Source: Amycolatopsis sp. 195334CR
GTDB taxonomy: Bacteria > Actinomycetota > Actinomycetes > Mycobacteriales > Pseudonocardiaceae
Length of the DNA: 64,000 nt
Assembly: GCF_017309385.1 (NCBI RefSeq)
Contig: NZ_JAFJMJ010000002.1
Span: 1,426,001-1,490,000 of the forward strand
Direction of reading: 5' to 3'
This document shows, in pieces, positions 1 through 7,917 of this stretch. Position numbers and translations under genes: made by a program. The notes beneath the pieces were generated by a model. That model saw only the letters and a list, made by a program, of their open reading frames with translations, did not search any database and was not told where the DNA came from. Position 1 is the stretch's first letter. Every line of letters begins with the position of its first letter.

Positions 1-164
1 AGATCAGAAGCGATAGCCGACGCCCCAGGGAGACGGACTTGAGCGGCCCGCGCGCTCGTGTTCGCCCCTCACTGTCCTTTATGGAGGATGGCGAACGTGG
101 CCGAATCGGGCGGTAGCCCCGAAACGGGCGCACCCCCGCGACCTGGGGACCTTCTGGGTGGGAC

Positions 165-260
165 ATGGAACTGGTCGGGTGGCACGCCGAGACCGCGGCC
201 CTCGACGAGCTGCTGGACCGTGCGGCGGACGGCGCGGGTTCTCACGTCCTTCGCGAGGCG
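165..260 (+). pseudogene. 5' remnant of a LuxR/AAA-type regulator
   Basis: About 30 codons beginning at an ATG read MELVGWHAETAALDELLDRA and continue to HVLRE. This matches the usual start of large LuxR-family ATP-binding regulators, where a VGRxxELxxLxxLL helix is followed by VLRGEAGIGKS. The P-loop never arrives and the frame runs into unrelated sequence, so I read it as a relic. The rest of 1-511 holds no gene I can support. Confidence 0.35.
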
Positions 261-511
261 ATCGTGGTGTTCATGCCCGGTGGCAGAGGCGCCCGGGCGC
301 CGCGGCGCGCGCTGGGTCGGCCGGTCAATCGTTCACCCCGCGACGTTCATGCCATCGTGAAAGCCGCACACACGTGCGTCGTAGCCCGGTTCGTCATGGA
401 GTTGGCCAAGGTGCGCCACCGCCCACCTCGAACTTTTACCGACACGGGCGGGAGTTCGTTGACCCGGTTGCCGGATCGACTTCGGATAGGGGGTCGGGGA
501 GGCTGCCCGCC

Positions 512-2908
512 GTGGAGGGCAAACCCGAGCGCAGAGCGTGGTTCGTCGACGTGACGATGTTCGTCCTGACGGTGCTGATGGCGATCGCGGTCAACTACGC
601 GACGAGCGGTGACCAGGCTCCGGGGCCGCTGGCACTGGTCAAGCAGCGGCCGTGGCAGTTCATCCTCATCCTGTCCGTCCTGGGGCTGCTGGTGTACGCC
701 TGGCAGGGTCGGTGGCCCGGTAGACCAGGGCGTGGGGTTCAAGCCAAGCACGTGACGCGCGCCTGTCAGTCCCTCGCGAACCAGGTTCGCGCCGACTGGG
801 TCGAGAAGATCCTGGCGCCCTCGGTGGAGGTGGAACTGCCCGCCCCGGTTCTGGTCCAACGGTGGAACGCGGTGCGCAGTGCCTACACCACCGGCGCGGG
901 CCCGCCCGGGGACGACCCGGTTCCGCCGGGAGTCCGGCTGGTCGACCTCGCCGAGCAGCGAGGCTGGCGCATGCTGGTGCTCGGGGCCGCCGGTGCCGGC
1001 AAGACGACCGCGTTGCTCACCGTGGTACGAGACCTCCTCGATCGCGGCACCGGCCCGGTTCCCGTCGTGTTCCTGCTGTCGCGGTGGACGCGCAAGCGAT
1101 CTCTGCTGGCTCGGTGGCTGGCCGACGAACTGGTCTCCCTTTATAAACTCTCCGGTCGGGACGTCGCGGCGCACCTCGTCCGGGAGCGTCTCGTGCTCCC
1201 CGTCCTCGACGGCCTCAACGAGGTGGATCCCCGGTACCGCCAGGCCTGCATCGAGGCGATCGAGCAGTTCCGCGACGGGTTCCCCGATCCGCCACCGGTG
1301 CTGGTCGGTGCCCGCACCGGCGAGCACCCCGACCTGCCCAGACTGGGCCTGAACGGAGCGGTGCTCGTGTCCCCGCTCTCACACGAGCAGGTCGAGCGAT
1401 ACCTGACCGGGAGCGGCCAGGAGCTGGCGGCGCTGCGGGACGCGTTCCACCGCAGCGAGGAACTGGCCGAGTTGTTGTCCAAGCCGCTGTTCCTGCACCA
1501 GGCGGCCACGGTCTACCGCGGCGCGGAACCGCTCCCCGACACCGGTTGGGCGGCGGAGCACCTGATCTCGGCCTACGTCCACCGGATGCTGACCTACCAG
1601 GCGGTCACCGATCCGCCCGACCCCCCACGGCTCGACGACCAGGTGCTGCTGGCCTGGCTCAGGTGGGTCGCGGTCGGCCTGGTGCGTGACAGACAGGACC
1701 TGTTCCGGATAGCCGAGGTGGACGCCGGCGCGCTGGCCGGCTCCAGCCGCCGCTGGTGGGCGTCGACCGGGCTGAACTGGGCGATCGGGATCGCCGGTGG
1801 TCTCGTGATCGGTGGGTTGTTCGCGAGGATGGGCTGGTCGGATACCGCGCCGTTCCCGTGGTACCTCGGGTACAGCGCCGGTGCGATCGCCGTCGCGTCG
1901 GTGACGCTCTTCCTGCTGGCCAGGGAGTCCCGTGTGCCGGACGGGCCGGTGCTGCGGTGGAACTGGAAAGCCGCCTTCGGCTGGCTGCTTTCACCGTTCG
2001 CGTTCGTCACCGTGAGCGGCTTGGTGGCGACGGCGATCCTCCTCCGGCGGTTCGTCGACCCGGTGATCGGCAGCAACACGCTGACGCTCGTGGCGATGGG
2101 GAGCTGGCTGGTGCTGTGCTCAGCGGGGCACCGCATGACCAAGCCGGCCGAAGCGCTGCCCAGCGAGCTCGACGCCCTGCTGCGGGCCGTCAACCGGAGC
2201 TGGGTGCTGGTGCTTCTTTCGGGCGCGCTGGTGCACGCACTGGCCGTCGCGATGTTCAGAGCGACGCCGGTGTGGCCGCACTTCGTGGTCGACACCACGC
2301 TTCTGCTCTGGGTCACGGGGGCGGCGTTGGCAGCAGTCGTGACCGGCGTGGTCCTGCTCGCCGCTCCCGCGCGCGGCCAGCACTCCCTTGCCTTCACCGC
2401 GGCGGTCCTCGGAGCCGCGGCCACGTGTCTCCTGATCAGTGCGCTGGACTCGTCGACCTGGGTCGCGTCCCTGCACCGATGGATCTTCAACCCGGTGCTG
2501 CTGGCCCTGGTGGTCACGGTGACGGCGGCCTCGATCGCCGTGCACCGTCGCTGGGGGCCGGTGGCCGGGCACGCGGCGGGCGGGCTGGTCGCAGCCTGCG
2601 GCAGCCTGGTGTTGATCCAGCAGGTCGACGTCATCCGCTTCGGCTGGTACGGCGATCCTCCGTTGTTGCCGCTGACGATCGCGTTGACCTCGGGTATCGG
2701 GCTCGTCATCTACGGCGGGGGCTCGGCCTGGCTGGGCCGCCAACTCACCCGCGTCCTGCTCGTCCGCGAAGGCCACCCGCCGGACATCGACGCCACAGCC
2801 GCCGACGCGTGCGCCAGAGGGCTCCTGCGCCGCACCGCCGGCGGCTATCTGTTCCCCCACGACCTCGTCCGCCTCCACCTCGCCACCGGACCGACCCGGC
2901 AGCCCTGA
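512..2908 (+). CDS. Membrane-anchored NACHT-domain NTPase
   Basis: Predicted NTPase of the NACHT (STAND) class. I chose the GTG at 512 because GGGGAGG lies 9 bases upstream and the next residues enter the first hydrophobic helix; the frame stays open further upstream, but with unconvincing sequence. The 798-residue product has two N-terminal membrane helices, a P-loop GAAGAGKTT at about residues 156-164, a Walker B-like LVLPVLDGLNEVD about 75 residues later, and a C-terminal half with roughly eight hydrophobic segments. NACHT proteins with this membrane tail are common in actinomycetes and mostly uncharacterised; some bacterial NACHT proteins act in phage defence. It stands alone, convergent with the next gene, so its role here is not indicated. 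Confidence 0.75.
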   Translation: MEGKPERRAWFVDVTMFVLTVLMAIAVNYATSGDQAPGPLALVKQRPWQFILILSVLGLLVYAWQGRWPGRPGRGVQAKHVTRACQSLANQVRADWVEKILAPSVEVELPAPVLVQRWNAVRSAYTTGAGPPGDDPVPPGVRLVDLAEQRGWRMLVLGAAGAGKTTALLTVVRDLLDRGTGPVPVVFLLSRWTRKRSLLARWLADELVSLYKLSGRDVAAHLVRERLVLPVLDGLNEVDPRYRQACIEAIEQFRDGFPDPPPVLVGARTGEHPDLPRLGLNGAVLVSPLSHEQVERYLTGSGQELAALRDAFHRSEELAELLSKPLFLHQAATVYRGAEPLPDTGWAAEHLISAYVHRMLTYQAVTDPPDPPRLDDQVLLAWLRWVAVGLVRDRQDLFRIAEVDAGALAGSSRRWWASTGLNWAIGIAGGLVIGGLFARMGWSDTAPFPWYLGYSAGAIAVASVTLFLLARESRVPDGPVLRWNWKAAFGWLLSPFAFVTVSGLVATAILLRRFVDPVIGSNTLTLVAMGSWLVLCSAGHRMTKPAEALPSELDALLRAVNRSWVLVLLSGALVHALAVAMFRATPVWPHFVVDTTLLLWVTGAALAAVVTGVVLLAAPARGQHSLAFTAAVLGAAATCLLISALDSSTWVASLHRWIFNPVLLALVVTVTAASIAVHRRWGPVAGHAAGGLVAACGSLVLIQQVDVIRFGWYGDPPLLPLTIALTSGIGLVIYGGGSAWLGRQLTRVLLVREGHPPDIDATAADACARGLLRRTAGGYLFPHDLVRLHLATGPTRQP

Positions 2909-3022
2909 CAAGTGCGCCGGATGCGTTGGGCAGCGGGGCATCACGGCTTCCTCCTCGGCCATGCGCGCGGGCGGTGAACTGCGACACCACCGCACGCGTG
3001 TGGGCGACACCGGTGAGCATGG

Positions 3023-3928
3023 TCAACCGTCCTTCCGCGGGTCCAGCGGCTGATCGGCCTGCCCGGCAGGCGCGGTTTTCTGGTGGTGGGTGGTGGCCCA
3101 GGAGGCGAGGATTCTCAGCTTGTCGTCGGCGGGCGTGCCGGGTTCGGCGGTCCAGGTGATGAGTTGCTGTTCCGGGTCGGCGGTGCAGGTGAGCGTGTCC
3201 CAGTCGAGGGTGAGGTCGCCGACGACGGGGTGGTGGATGGTCTTGGTGCCGAGGCGTCTGCCCATGACGTGGTGGGCCGCCCACCACTGGCGGAACTGCT
3301 GGTCCTGCACGGACAACTCGCCCACCAGCGCGATGAGCTGTGGGTCGTCGGGGTAGGTCGCGGCTTCCCGGCGCAGCAGCGCCACACACGTGTGGGCCAC
3401 GGCCTCCCAGTCGGTGTAGAGGGCCCGCATGGCGGGGTCGGCGAACACGAGTCGCAGGTAGTTGCGCTGCTTGTCCGGGATCTGCCCGAAATCGGTGACA
3501 AGAGCGGCGGCGAGCGAGTTCCAGGCCAGGATGTCCATGCGCCGCCCCAGCACGATGGCGGGAACGCCGCGAAGCTCGTCGAGCAGCCGCCGCAGGGTGG
3601 GCTGGACGGTCTGTCGGGCACGGCGCCGTGGCCGGCCGATGTCCTTGCCGGCCAACTCGGCGAGGTACTCCCGCTGGTCGTCGTCGAGGCGCAGCGCGCG
3701 TGTCAGAGCGTCGAGCACCGTAGCCGAGGCCGGGACGCGCCCCTGTTCCAGGCGGGTGTAGTAGTCGGTGCTGATCGCGGCGAGTTGGGCGACCTCTTCG
3801 CGACGCAGGCCCGGTACCCGCCGCACGGTCCCGGTCTCGGGCAGGCCCGCTTGCCGTGGGCTCAGCTCGGCACGGCGGGCCTTGAGGAACTCTCCCAGCT
3901 CGCTGCGGTGCGCGTCGCTGTCGGACAT
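3023..3928 (-). CDS. XRE-family regulator with MmyB-like ligand domain
   Basis: Transcriptional regulator of 301 residues. The N-terminal third is a helix-turn-helix (GLRREEVAQLAAISTDYYTR, then LEQGR). The remainder matches the MmyB-like ligand-binding fold of actinobacterial XRE regulators (RRLLDELRGVPAIVLGRR, WNSLAAAL, then the DPAMRALYTDWE region). The ATG at 3928 was chosen because the HTH follows at the normal distance; an upstream extension is open but does not look coded. It is transcribed away from the hydrolase at 4093, and a perfect palindrome lies between the two. Such regulators usually control the neighbouring oxidoreductase or hydrolase gene. Confidence 0.85.
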   Translation of the reverse strand: MSDSDAHRSELGEFLKARRAELSPRQAGLPETGTVRRVPGLRREEVAQLAAISTDYYTRLEQGRVPASATVLDALTRALRLDDDQREYLAELAGKDIGRPRRRARQTVQPTLRRLLDELRGVPAIVLGRRMDILAWNSLAAALVTDFGQIPDKQRNYLRLVFADPAMRALYTDWEAVAHTCVALLRREAATYPDDPQLIALVGELSVQDQQFRQWWAAHHVMGRRLGTKTIHHPVVGDLTLDWDTLTCTADPEQQLITWTAEPGTPADDKLRILASWATTHHQKTAPAGQADQPLDPRKDG

Positions 3929-3961
3929 GCGCCTCAGTCTCCCAGCAGTGCGCGTCGTGTG

Positions 3962-3983
3962 CCTGGGAAGAATGCTTCCCAGG
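3962..3983. promoter_or_regulatory. Palindromic operator between XRE and hydrolase genes
   Basis: Perfect inverted repeat CCTGGGAAG-AATG-CTTCCCAGG, 22 bp, with a further half-site CCTGGGAAG at 3995-4003. It lies in the divergent promoter region and is the obvious candidate binding site for the XRE regulator. Confidence 0.6.
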
Positions 3984-4092
3984 ATGTCGCTGTCCCTGGG
4001 AAGAGACTGTCCGTTGTTGCCCGCCGAGCGGGTTGCCACCCTCGATCTCGGGAAGCCGAAACGGCCACCCCAGCGAGAGGAGATGCAGTCTC

Positions 4093-5007
4093 ATGGAGCA
4101 CGACAAAGCCCAGGCGGCGTTCGACAACTTCGTCCAGCTGTGGACCACGGGCACGACCGGAGGGCGCCGCGCACCGGTGCTGCGTCGCCCGGACGAGGTG
4201 GGTCTGTCCTACCAGGACGTCACCTTCCCGTCCACGGACGGCGTGCCGCTGGAGGGCTGGTTCATCCCGGCCGACTCGGACAAGCTGGTGATCCACAACC
4301 ACTTCCTGCCCGGCAACCGCTACGGATACCCGGGTCACCTGCCCGAGTTCGGTGGCCTGGGCGGGTTCGAGGTCAACTTCCTGCCCGAGTACCGGGCGCT
4401 GCACGACGCCGGCTACAACGTCCTCGCCTACGACCTGCGCAACCACGGCCTGAGCGGCCAGGGCAACGGCGGTATCGCGGGCATCGGCCTGCTCGAGTAC
4501 CGGGACGTGATCGGCTCCCTGCGTTACGCCGCCTCGCGCCCGGACACCAAGGCCATGCGCAAAGTGCTGCTGTCGGTGTGCCTCGGCGCCGACTCGACCG
4601 CCGTGGCCTGGTCCCGGCATCCCGAGGAATTCGCCGAGATCCAGGCCATGGTCATGCTGCAGCCGGTCTCGGGTCGCCCGATCGTCGAGCGGTTCGTCGA
4701 GGGCATCGGCATGGCCGATGGCTTCGCGCAGTTCGACAAGGCCGTGCACGAGCGCACCGGGTTCCACCTCGACGAACAGACCCCGCTTCACCACGTTCAC
4801 GCGATCACCGTGCCCACGCTCGTCGCCCAGGTCCACCACGACATCATGACCCGCCCCGACGACGTCCAGTCGATCTTCGACGCCCTGCCCATCGAAGACA
4901 AGGAACTGCACTGGATCGAAGGCACGGACCGCCGCTTCGACGGCTACAACTACTTCGGCGAGCACCCCGAGATCCCGATCAACTGGTTCGATAAGCACCT
5001 CAAGTGA
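4093..5007 (+). CDS. Alpha/beta hydrolase with Cys nucleophile position
   Basis: Predicted cytoplasmic alpha/beta hydrolase of 304 residues. The start MEHDKAQ follows AGAGGAG by about 10 bases. The oxyanion strand (KLVIHNHFLPGNR), the AYDLRNHGLSG segment and the nucleophile elbow SVCLG (residues 161-165) are visible. The elbow has Cys instead of the usual Ser of GxSxG, as in dienelactone hydrolases. A C-terminal Asp/His pair is plausible but I cannot assign it firmly. The substrate is unknown. It is divergently transcribed from the XRE regulator, which probably represses it. Confidence 0.75.
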   Translation: MEHDKAQAAFDNFVQLWTTGTTGGRRAPVLRRPDEVGLSYQDVTFPSTDGVPLEGWFIPADSDKLVIHNHFLPGNRYGYPGHLPEFGGLGGFEVNFLPEYRALHDAGYNVLAYDLRNHGLSGQGNGGIAGIGLLEYRDVIGSLRYAASRPDTKAMRKVLLSVCLGADSTAVAWSRHPEEFAEIQAMVMLQPVSGRPIVERFVEGIGMADGFAQFDKAVHERTGFHLDEQTPLHHVHAITVPTLVAQVHHDIMTRPDDVQSIFDALPIEDKELHWIEGTDRRFDGYNYFGEHPEIPINWFDKHLK

Positions 5008-5115
5008 CCAGCACGAACAGTGACGATCAGGACACGCGACGATGCCGAGGGCCGTCCGGCACCAGCGCGGGCAGAACGGCTCGGCGGGCAGCCGAGGAGC
5101 GGGTGCGCTTTCCGG

Positions 5116-5688
5116 TCAGCCCAGCGACGCACTCGCGGCGCGCAGCTCGTCCAGGGCCTTCATGAGGCAGGCGGCGAACCCGTCCTCGCGGTCGCTTTCG
5201 GACCATTCGACGTACCCCCGCTTGAAGGCGAGGACGCCGAGCTCGCTGGCGAGGGCGGCGGTCGGATCGGGCACGCCGCGGGCGACCAGGGCGGCGGTCA
5301 TGGCGGCCGCGAGGCTGACGGTCTTGAGGGCGTCGCGCTCCTGAAGTTCGGTGCTGGCGGCGACGGCCGCCTTCAGCCGGGGGGCGATTTCCCGGCTCAT
5401 CGGGCCCATCGCGGTCGAGGCGCGCTGCAGACCGGCGGCGACCGCCTCGAGCGGGCTGGCGTCGGCGGGCGCCTCGGCGATGCCCTCGGTGAGCAGCCGG
5501 CTCAGCGTCTCCTGCCCGGCGACGAGCACCTCGCGTTTGTCCGGGAAGTGCCGGAAGAAGGTGCTCTTGGTGACCCCGGCGCGCTCGGCGATCTGGGCCA
5601 CCGTCGTCGCGTCGTACCCCTGCTCGGTGAACAGGTCGACGGCCGCCATGACGAGGCGTTCGCGCGCGCCCGGCTCCCATCGACCCAT
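5116..5688 (-). CDS. TetR-family repressor
   Basis: 190-residue regulator. The N-terminal TetR helix-turn-helix is clear (LVMAAVDLFTEQGYDATTVA, then IAERAGVTKSTFFRHFPDKR), followed by a helical ligand-binding domain. It is divergent from the epimerase gene, and two similar 22-bp operators lie in the 85-bp gap, so autorepression and control of the epimerase are likely. The inducer cannot be read from sequence. Confidence 0.9.
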   Translation of the reverse strand: MGRWEPGARERLVMAAVDLFTEQGYDATTVAQIAERAGVTKSTFFRHFPDKREVLVAGQETLSRLLTEGIAEAPADASPLEAVAAGLQRASTAMGPMSREIAPRLKAAVAASTELQERDALKTVSLAAAMTAALVARGVPDPTAALASELGVLAFKRGYVEWSESDREDGFAACLMKALDELRAASASLG

Positions 5689-5702
5689 GGGCCCATCCTA
5701 GG

Positions 5703-5724
5703 TGATGGGACTCTTGTCCCGTCA
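5703..5724. promoter_or_regulatory. TetR operator 1
   Basis: Imperfect palindrome with half-sites TGATGGGAC and GTCCCGTCA around TCTT. It is the inverted partner of the operator at 5736-5757. Together the 17-bp arms GTGATGGGACTCTTGTC (5702-5718) and its exact reverse complement (5742-5758) form a perfect inverted repeat. Confidence 0.7.
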
Positions 5725-5735
5725 CCCTGGTACGG

Positions 5736-5757
5736 TGATGAGACAAGAGTCCCATCA
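5736..5757. promoter_or_regulatory. TetR operator 2
   Basis: Palindrome with half-sites TGATGAGAC and GTCCCATCA around AAGA, 33 bp centre-to-centre from operator 1 and 16 bp before the epimerase start. Binding here would block transcription of the epimerase gene and probably of the tetR gene too. Confidence 0.7.
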
Positions 5758-5773
5758 CTCGCGGGAGAGTTCC

Positions 5774-6655
5774 ATGCGCGTCTTCATCACCGGTGGCACC
5801 GGTCTGATCGGGTCCGCCGTCGTCGCTGAGCTGCTCGGCAATGGCCACACCGTCCTCGCACTCGCCCGCTCCGACGCGTCCGCGCAGGCCGCCTCGGCGG
5901 CCGGCGCCGAGCCGATCCGGGGTGGTCTGGCCGATCTGGACGTCCTGCGCGCCGGCGCCGCCCGGGCCGACGGCGTGATCCACCTGGCCTTCGCCAACGA
6001 CTTCAGCAGCCCCGAAGCCCTGGCGAACGCCGTCGCCGAGGAAGGCGCCGCCCTCGCCGCCCTCGGCGAGGCGCTCGGCGGCAGCGATCGCCCGTTCGTC
6101 GTCTGCTCGGGAACGCCCCCCGTGCCGGGCCGCGCTTCCACCGAGGCCGACCCGATCCCGACCGACGGGCCGGTCGGCGGTCGCAGTCGCGCGGTCACGG
6201 AAGTCCTGAGCCTGGCCTCGCGCGGGGTCCGAACCTCGGCCGTCCGCCTGCCGCGCACCGTCCACAACGAGGGCACGGGCGGGTTCGCCGGCGTGCTGAC
6301 CGGGATCGCGCGACAGAGCGGAGTGTCCGGCTACCCGGGCGACGGCACGCAGCGCTGGCCGGCCGTGCACGCCCTCGACGCCGCGGTCCTGTTCCGGCTC
6401 GCCCTGGAGCAGGCGGAAGCCGGCACCGCCTGGCACGCCGTGGCCGACGAGGGCGACCAGGTGCGTGACATCGCAGCCGTCATCGGCCGGCGGCTCGGCC
6501 TGCCCGTCGAGTCAGTGCCGGCGCAGACCTACGGCCCCCTCGGCGTCATCTTCGCGGCAGACCAGCCCGCGTCCAGCACCCACACCCGGCAGGCGCTCGG
6601 CTGGGAGCCGAAGCACCCGAGCCTGCTGGAGGACCTGGAGAACATCCAACCTTGA
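5774..6655 (+). CDS. NAD(P)-dependent epimerase/dehydratase (extended SDR)
   Basis: 293-residue Rossmann enzyme of the extended short-chain dehydrogenase class. The start MRVFITGGTGLIGSAV places the dinucleotide-binding GGTGLIGS at residues 7-14; a GGGAGAG lies upstream. The usual Tyr-x3-Lys catalytic pair is not evident, which is common in the NAD-dependent epimerase/dehydratase-like group that actinomycete TetR genes often flank. Substrate unknown. Expression is probably controlled by the adjacent TetR protein through the two operators upstream. Confidence 0.8.
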   Translation: MRVFITGGTGLIGSAVVAELLGNGHTVLALARSDASAQAASAAGAEPIRGGLADLDVLRAGAARADGVIHLAFANDFSSPEALANAVAEEGAALAALGEALGGSDRPFVVCSGTPPVPGRASTEADPIPTDGPVGGRSRAVTEVLSLASRGVRTSAVRLPRTVHNEGTGGFAGVLTGIARQSGVSGYPGDGTQRWPAVHALDAAVLFRLALEQAEAGTAWHAVADEGDQVRDIAAVIGRRLGLPVESVPAQTYGPLGVIFAADQPASSTHTRQALGWEPKHPSLLEDLENIQP

Positions 6656-6784
6656 CCGGCAGCGCTCCGCCACCTCCCAGACGTGCACCACCACGACCAC
6701 GCCTCCGGCGCCGCCCCATTGCCCAGCTGCGCGACAATCCACGAAGGGGACTCCGCCATACAGCCCCAGTAGACGCCCAGCAAA

Positions 6785-7297
6785 ATGCCCGTTGTGGACA
6801 TTCACCAGATGAAGGAAGCATTCGATGACATCGTCGACCAGGCGCTTGTCTTCCACGGCTTCACCGACTACATGCGCGACTACGATGTCATCGTCCACGC
6901 GATGGCCGATCCTCGGACGGGGATTCCGCCGGCGTACCTCCGTTACCGCTTCAGCCACTGCGTCCGCGCATCAGTGACCTCGACGGTTTCCCCGGAGACG
7001 TGGAGTCAGTCGCTGGACGACCGGTTGCTCGACTTCGAGCAGGCCCGCGAACTCGACGGCTACGTCTGGGGCGTGCGCTGGCAAGAGCTGTACCCGGGAG
7101 CGAAGCTGCTGCCCGGCACGACGGAGACCGCCGAATGGTCCACCCGGCTGAATCGACCGTTCCACGAAGCCGTGATCGAAGCCAACGCGCACACCATCGC
7201 GCTCGTCTTCTCCGGCCTGTCGGTCGACCAGGTCGAGCCCGGCTACTCGCCCTTCATCGTGGTGGAAGACGACGTTCCTGGAACCGGGAAGCGCTGA
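6785..7297 (+). CDS. YxiG-like hypothetical protein
   Basis: 170-residue soluble protein. The segments QALVFHGFTDYMRDYDVIVH, GYVWGVRWQELYPG and AHTIALVFSGLSVD fit the conserved actinobacterial proteins named YxiG-like, whose function is unknown. No strong ribosome-binding site precedes the ATG at 6785; ATG 6809 is an alternative. It is convergent with the next gene, only 17 bp away. Confidence 0.6.
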   Translation: MPVVDIHQMKEAFDDIVDQALVFHGFTDYMRDYDVIVHAMADPRTGIPPAYLRYRFSHCVRASVTSTVSPETWSQSLDDRLLDFEQARELDGYVWGVRWQELYPGAKLLPGTTETAEWSTRLNRPFHEAVIEANAHTIALVFSGLSVDQVEPGYSPFIVVEDDVPGTGKR

Positions 7298-7314
7298 TAT
7301 CGCCGGGAACGCGA

Positions 7315-7917
7315 TCAGATGTGGCGCCAGACGTGGTCTGTGTCGAGGGGAGGTGTTTGAGCAGACAGCCCATTCTCGTCCAGGGCGTTGAAGACGTGCA
7401 GTCCGCCGCGGTTGGTTGCCAGCCACAGGCCGGTCGTCAGCCATGCCTCCTGTACATCACTGGCGTCAGCTACGTTCTCCGTCACGAATCGAAACGAGGT
7501 CGCCGATATTCGCTGCAGGGCCTCACCTTCGATCGCGGCGAGTGCCGGGTGTGCCGCTCGTCGCCATTCCAGCGGCCAATCGAACCAGGGCTCCGGTTCG
7601 ACCGCCACGTCGATGGTGTCCCACGTGAGCGAGAGGTCGTCGAGCTTCGCCCAGGAGATTTCGAGTTGCGGGCCCCGTTCCAACCGGAGGACGACGGGCA
7701 GGTCGGCGAACCACTCGTCGAAAGCGAGGTTCCAGATCGTCCACGTCTGGGCAACGCGAAGCCCCGACAGCGACCGGAGTCGTGCGGCCTGCCGGTGGAG
7801 TTGTTCGTCGGCGGGCAGGAACGCGGGCAGCCAGCCCGAAACGCGCGGATCCATGGTCGAAACCGTCCCACGACACGAGGATCTGAGCACCTCGATTAAC
7901 GGCATGGCCCCGATCAT
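7315..7917 (-). CDS. Hypothetical protein coupled to the AAA+ gene
   Basis: Up to 200 residues, unrecognised. It is acidic, tryptophan-rich in places (TWTIWNLAFDEWF, EPWFDWPLEWRR) and has no membrane segment or signal peptide. The ATG at 7917 overlaps the stop of the upstream AAA+ gene as ATGA, which favours this start; ATG 7854 (MDPRVSGW) is an alternative. Position at the end of the AAA+/LuxR operon links it to the T7SS locus only by context. Confidence 0.55.
   Translation of the reverse strand: MIGAMPLIEVLRSSCRGTVSTMDPRVSGWLPAFLPADEQLHRQAARLRSLSGLRVAQTWTIWNLAFDEWFADLPVVLRLERGPQLEISWAKLDDLSLTWDTIDVAVEPEPWFDWPLEWRRAAHPALAAIEGEALQRISATSFRFVTENVADASDVQEAWLTTGLWLATNRGGLHVFNALDENGLSAQTPPLDTDHVWRHI

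Noticed and set aside
158..511. N-terminal extension of the NACHT gene
   Set aside because: The Arg/Gly-rich translation is typical of a chance frame and GTG 512 has a good ribosome-binding site.
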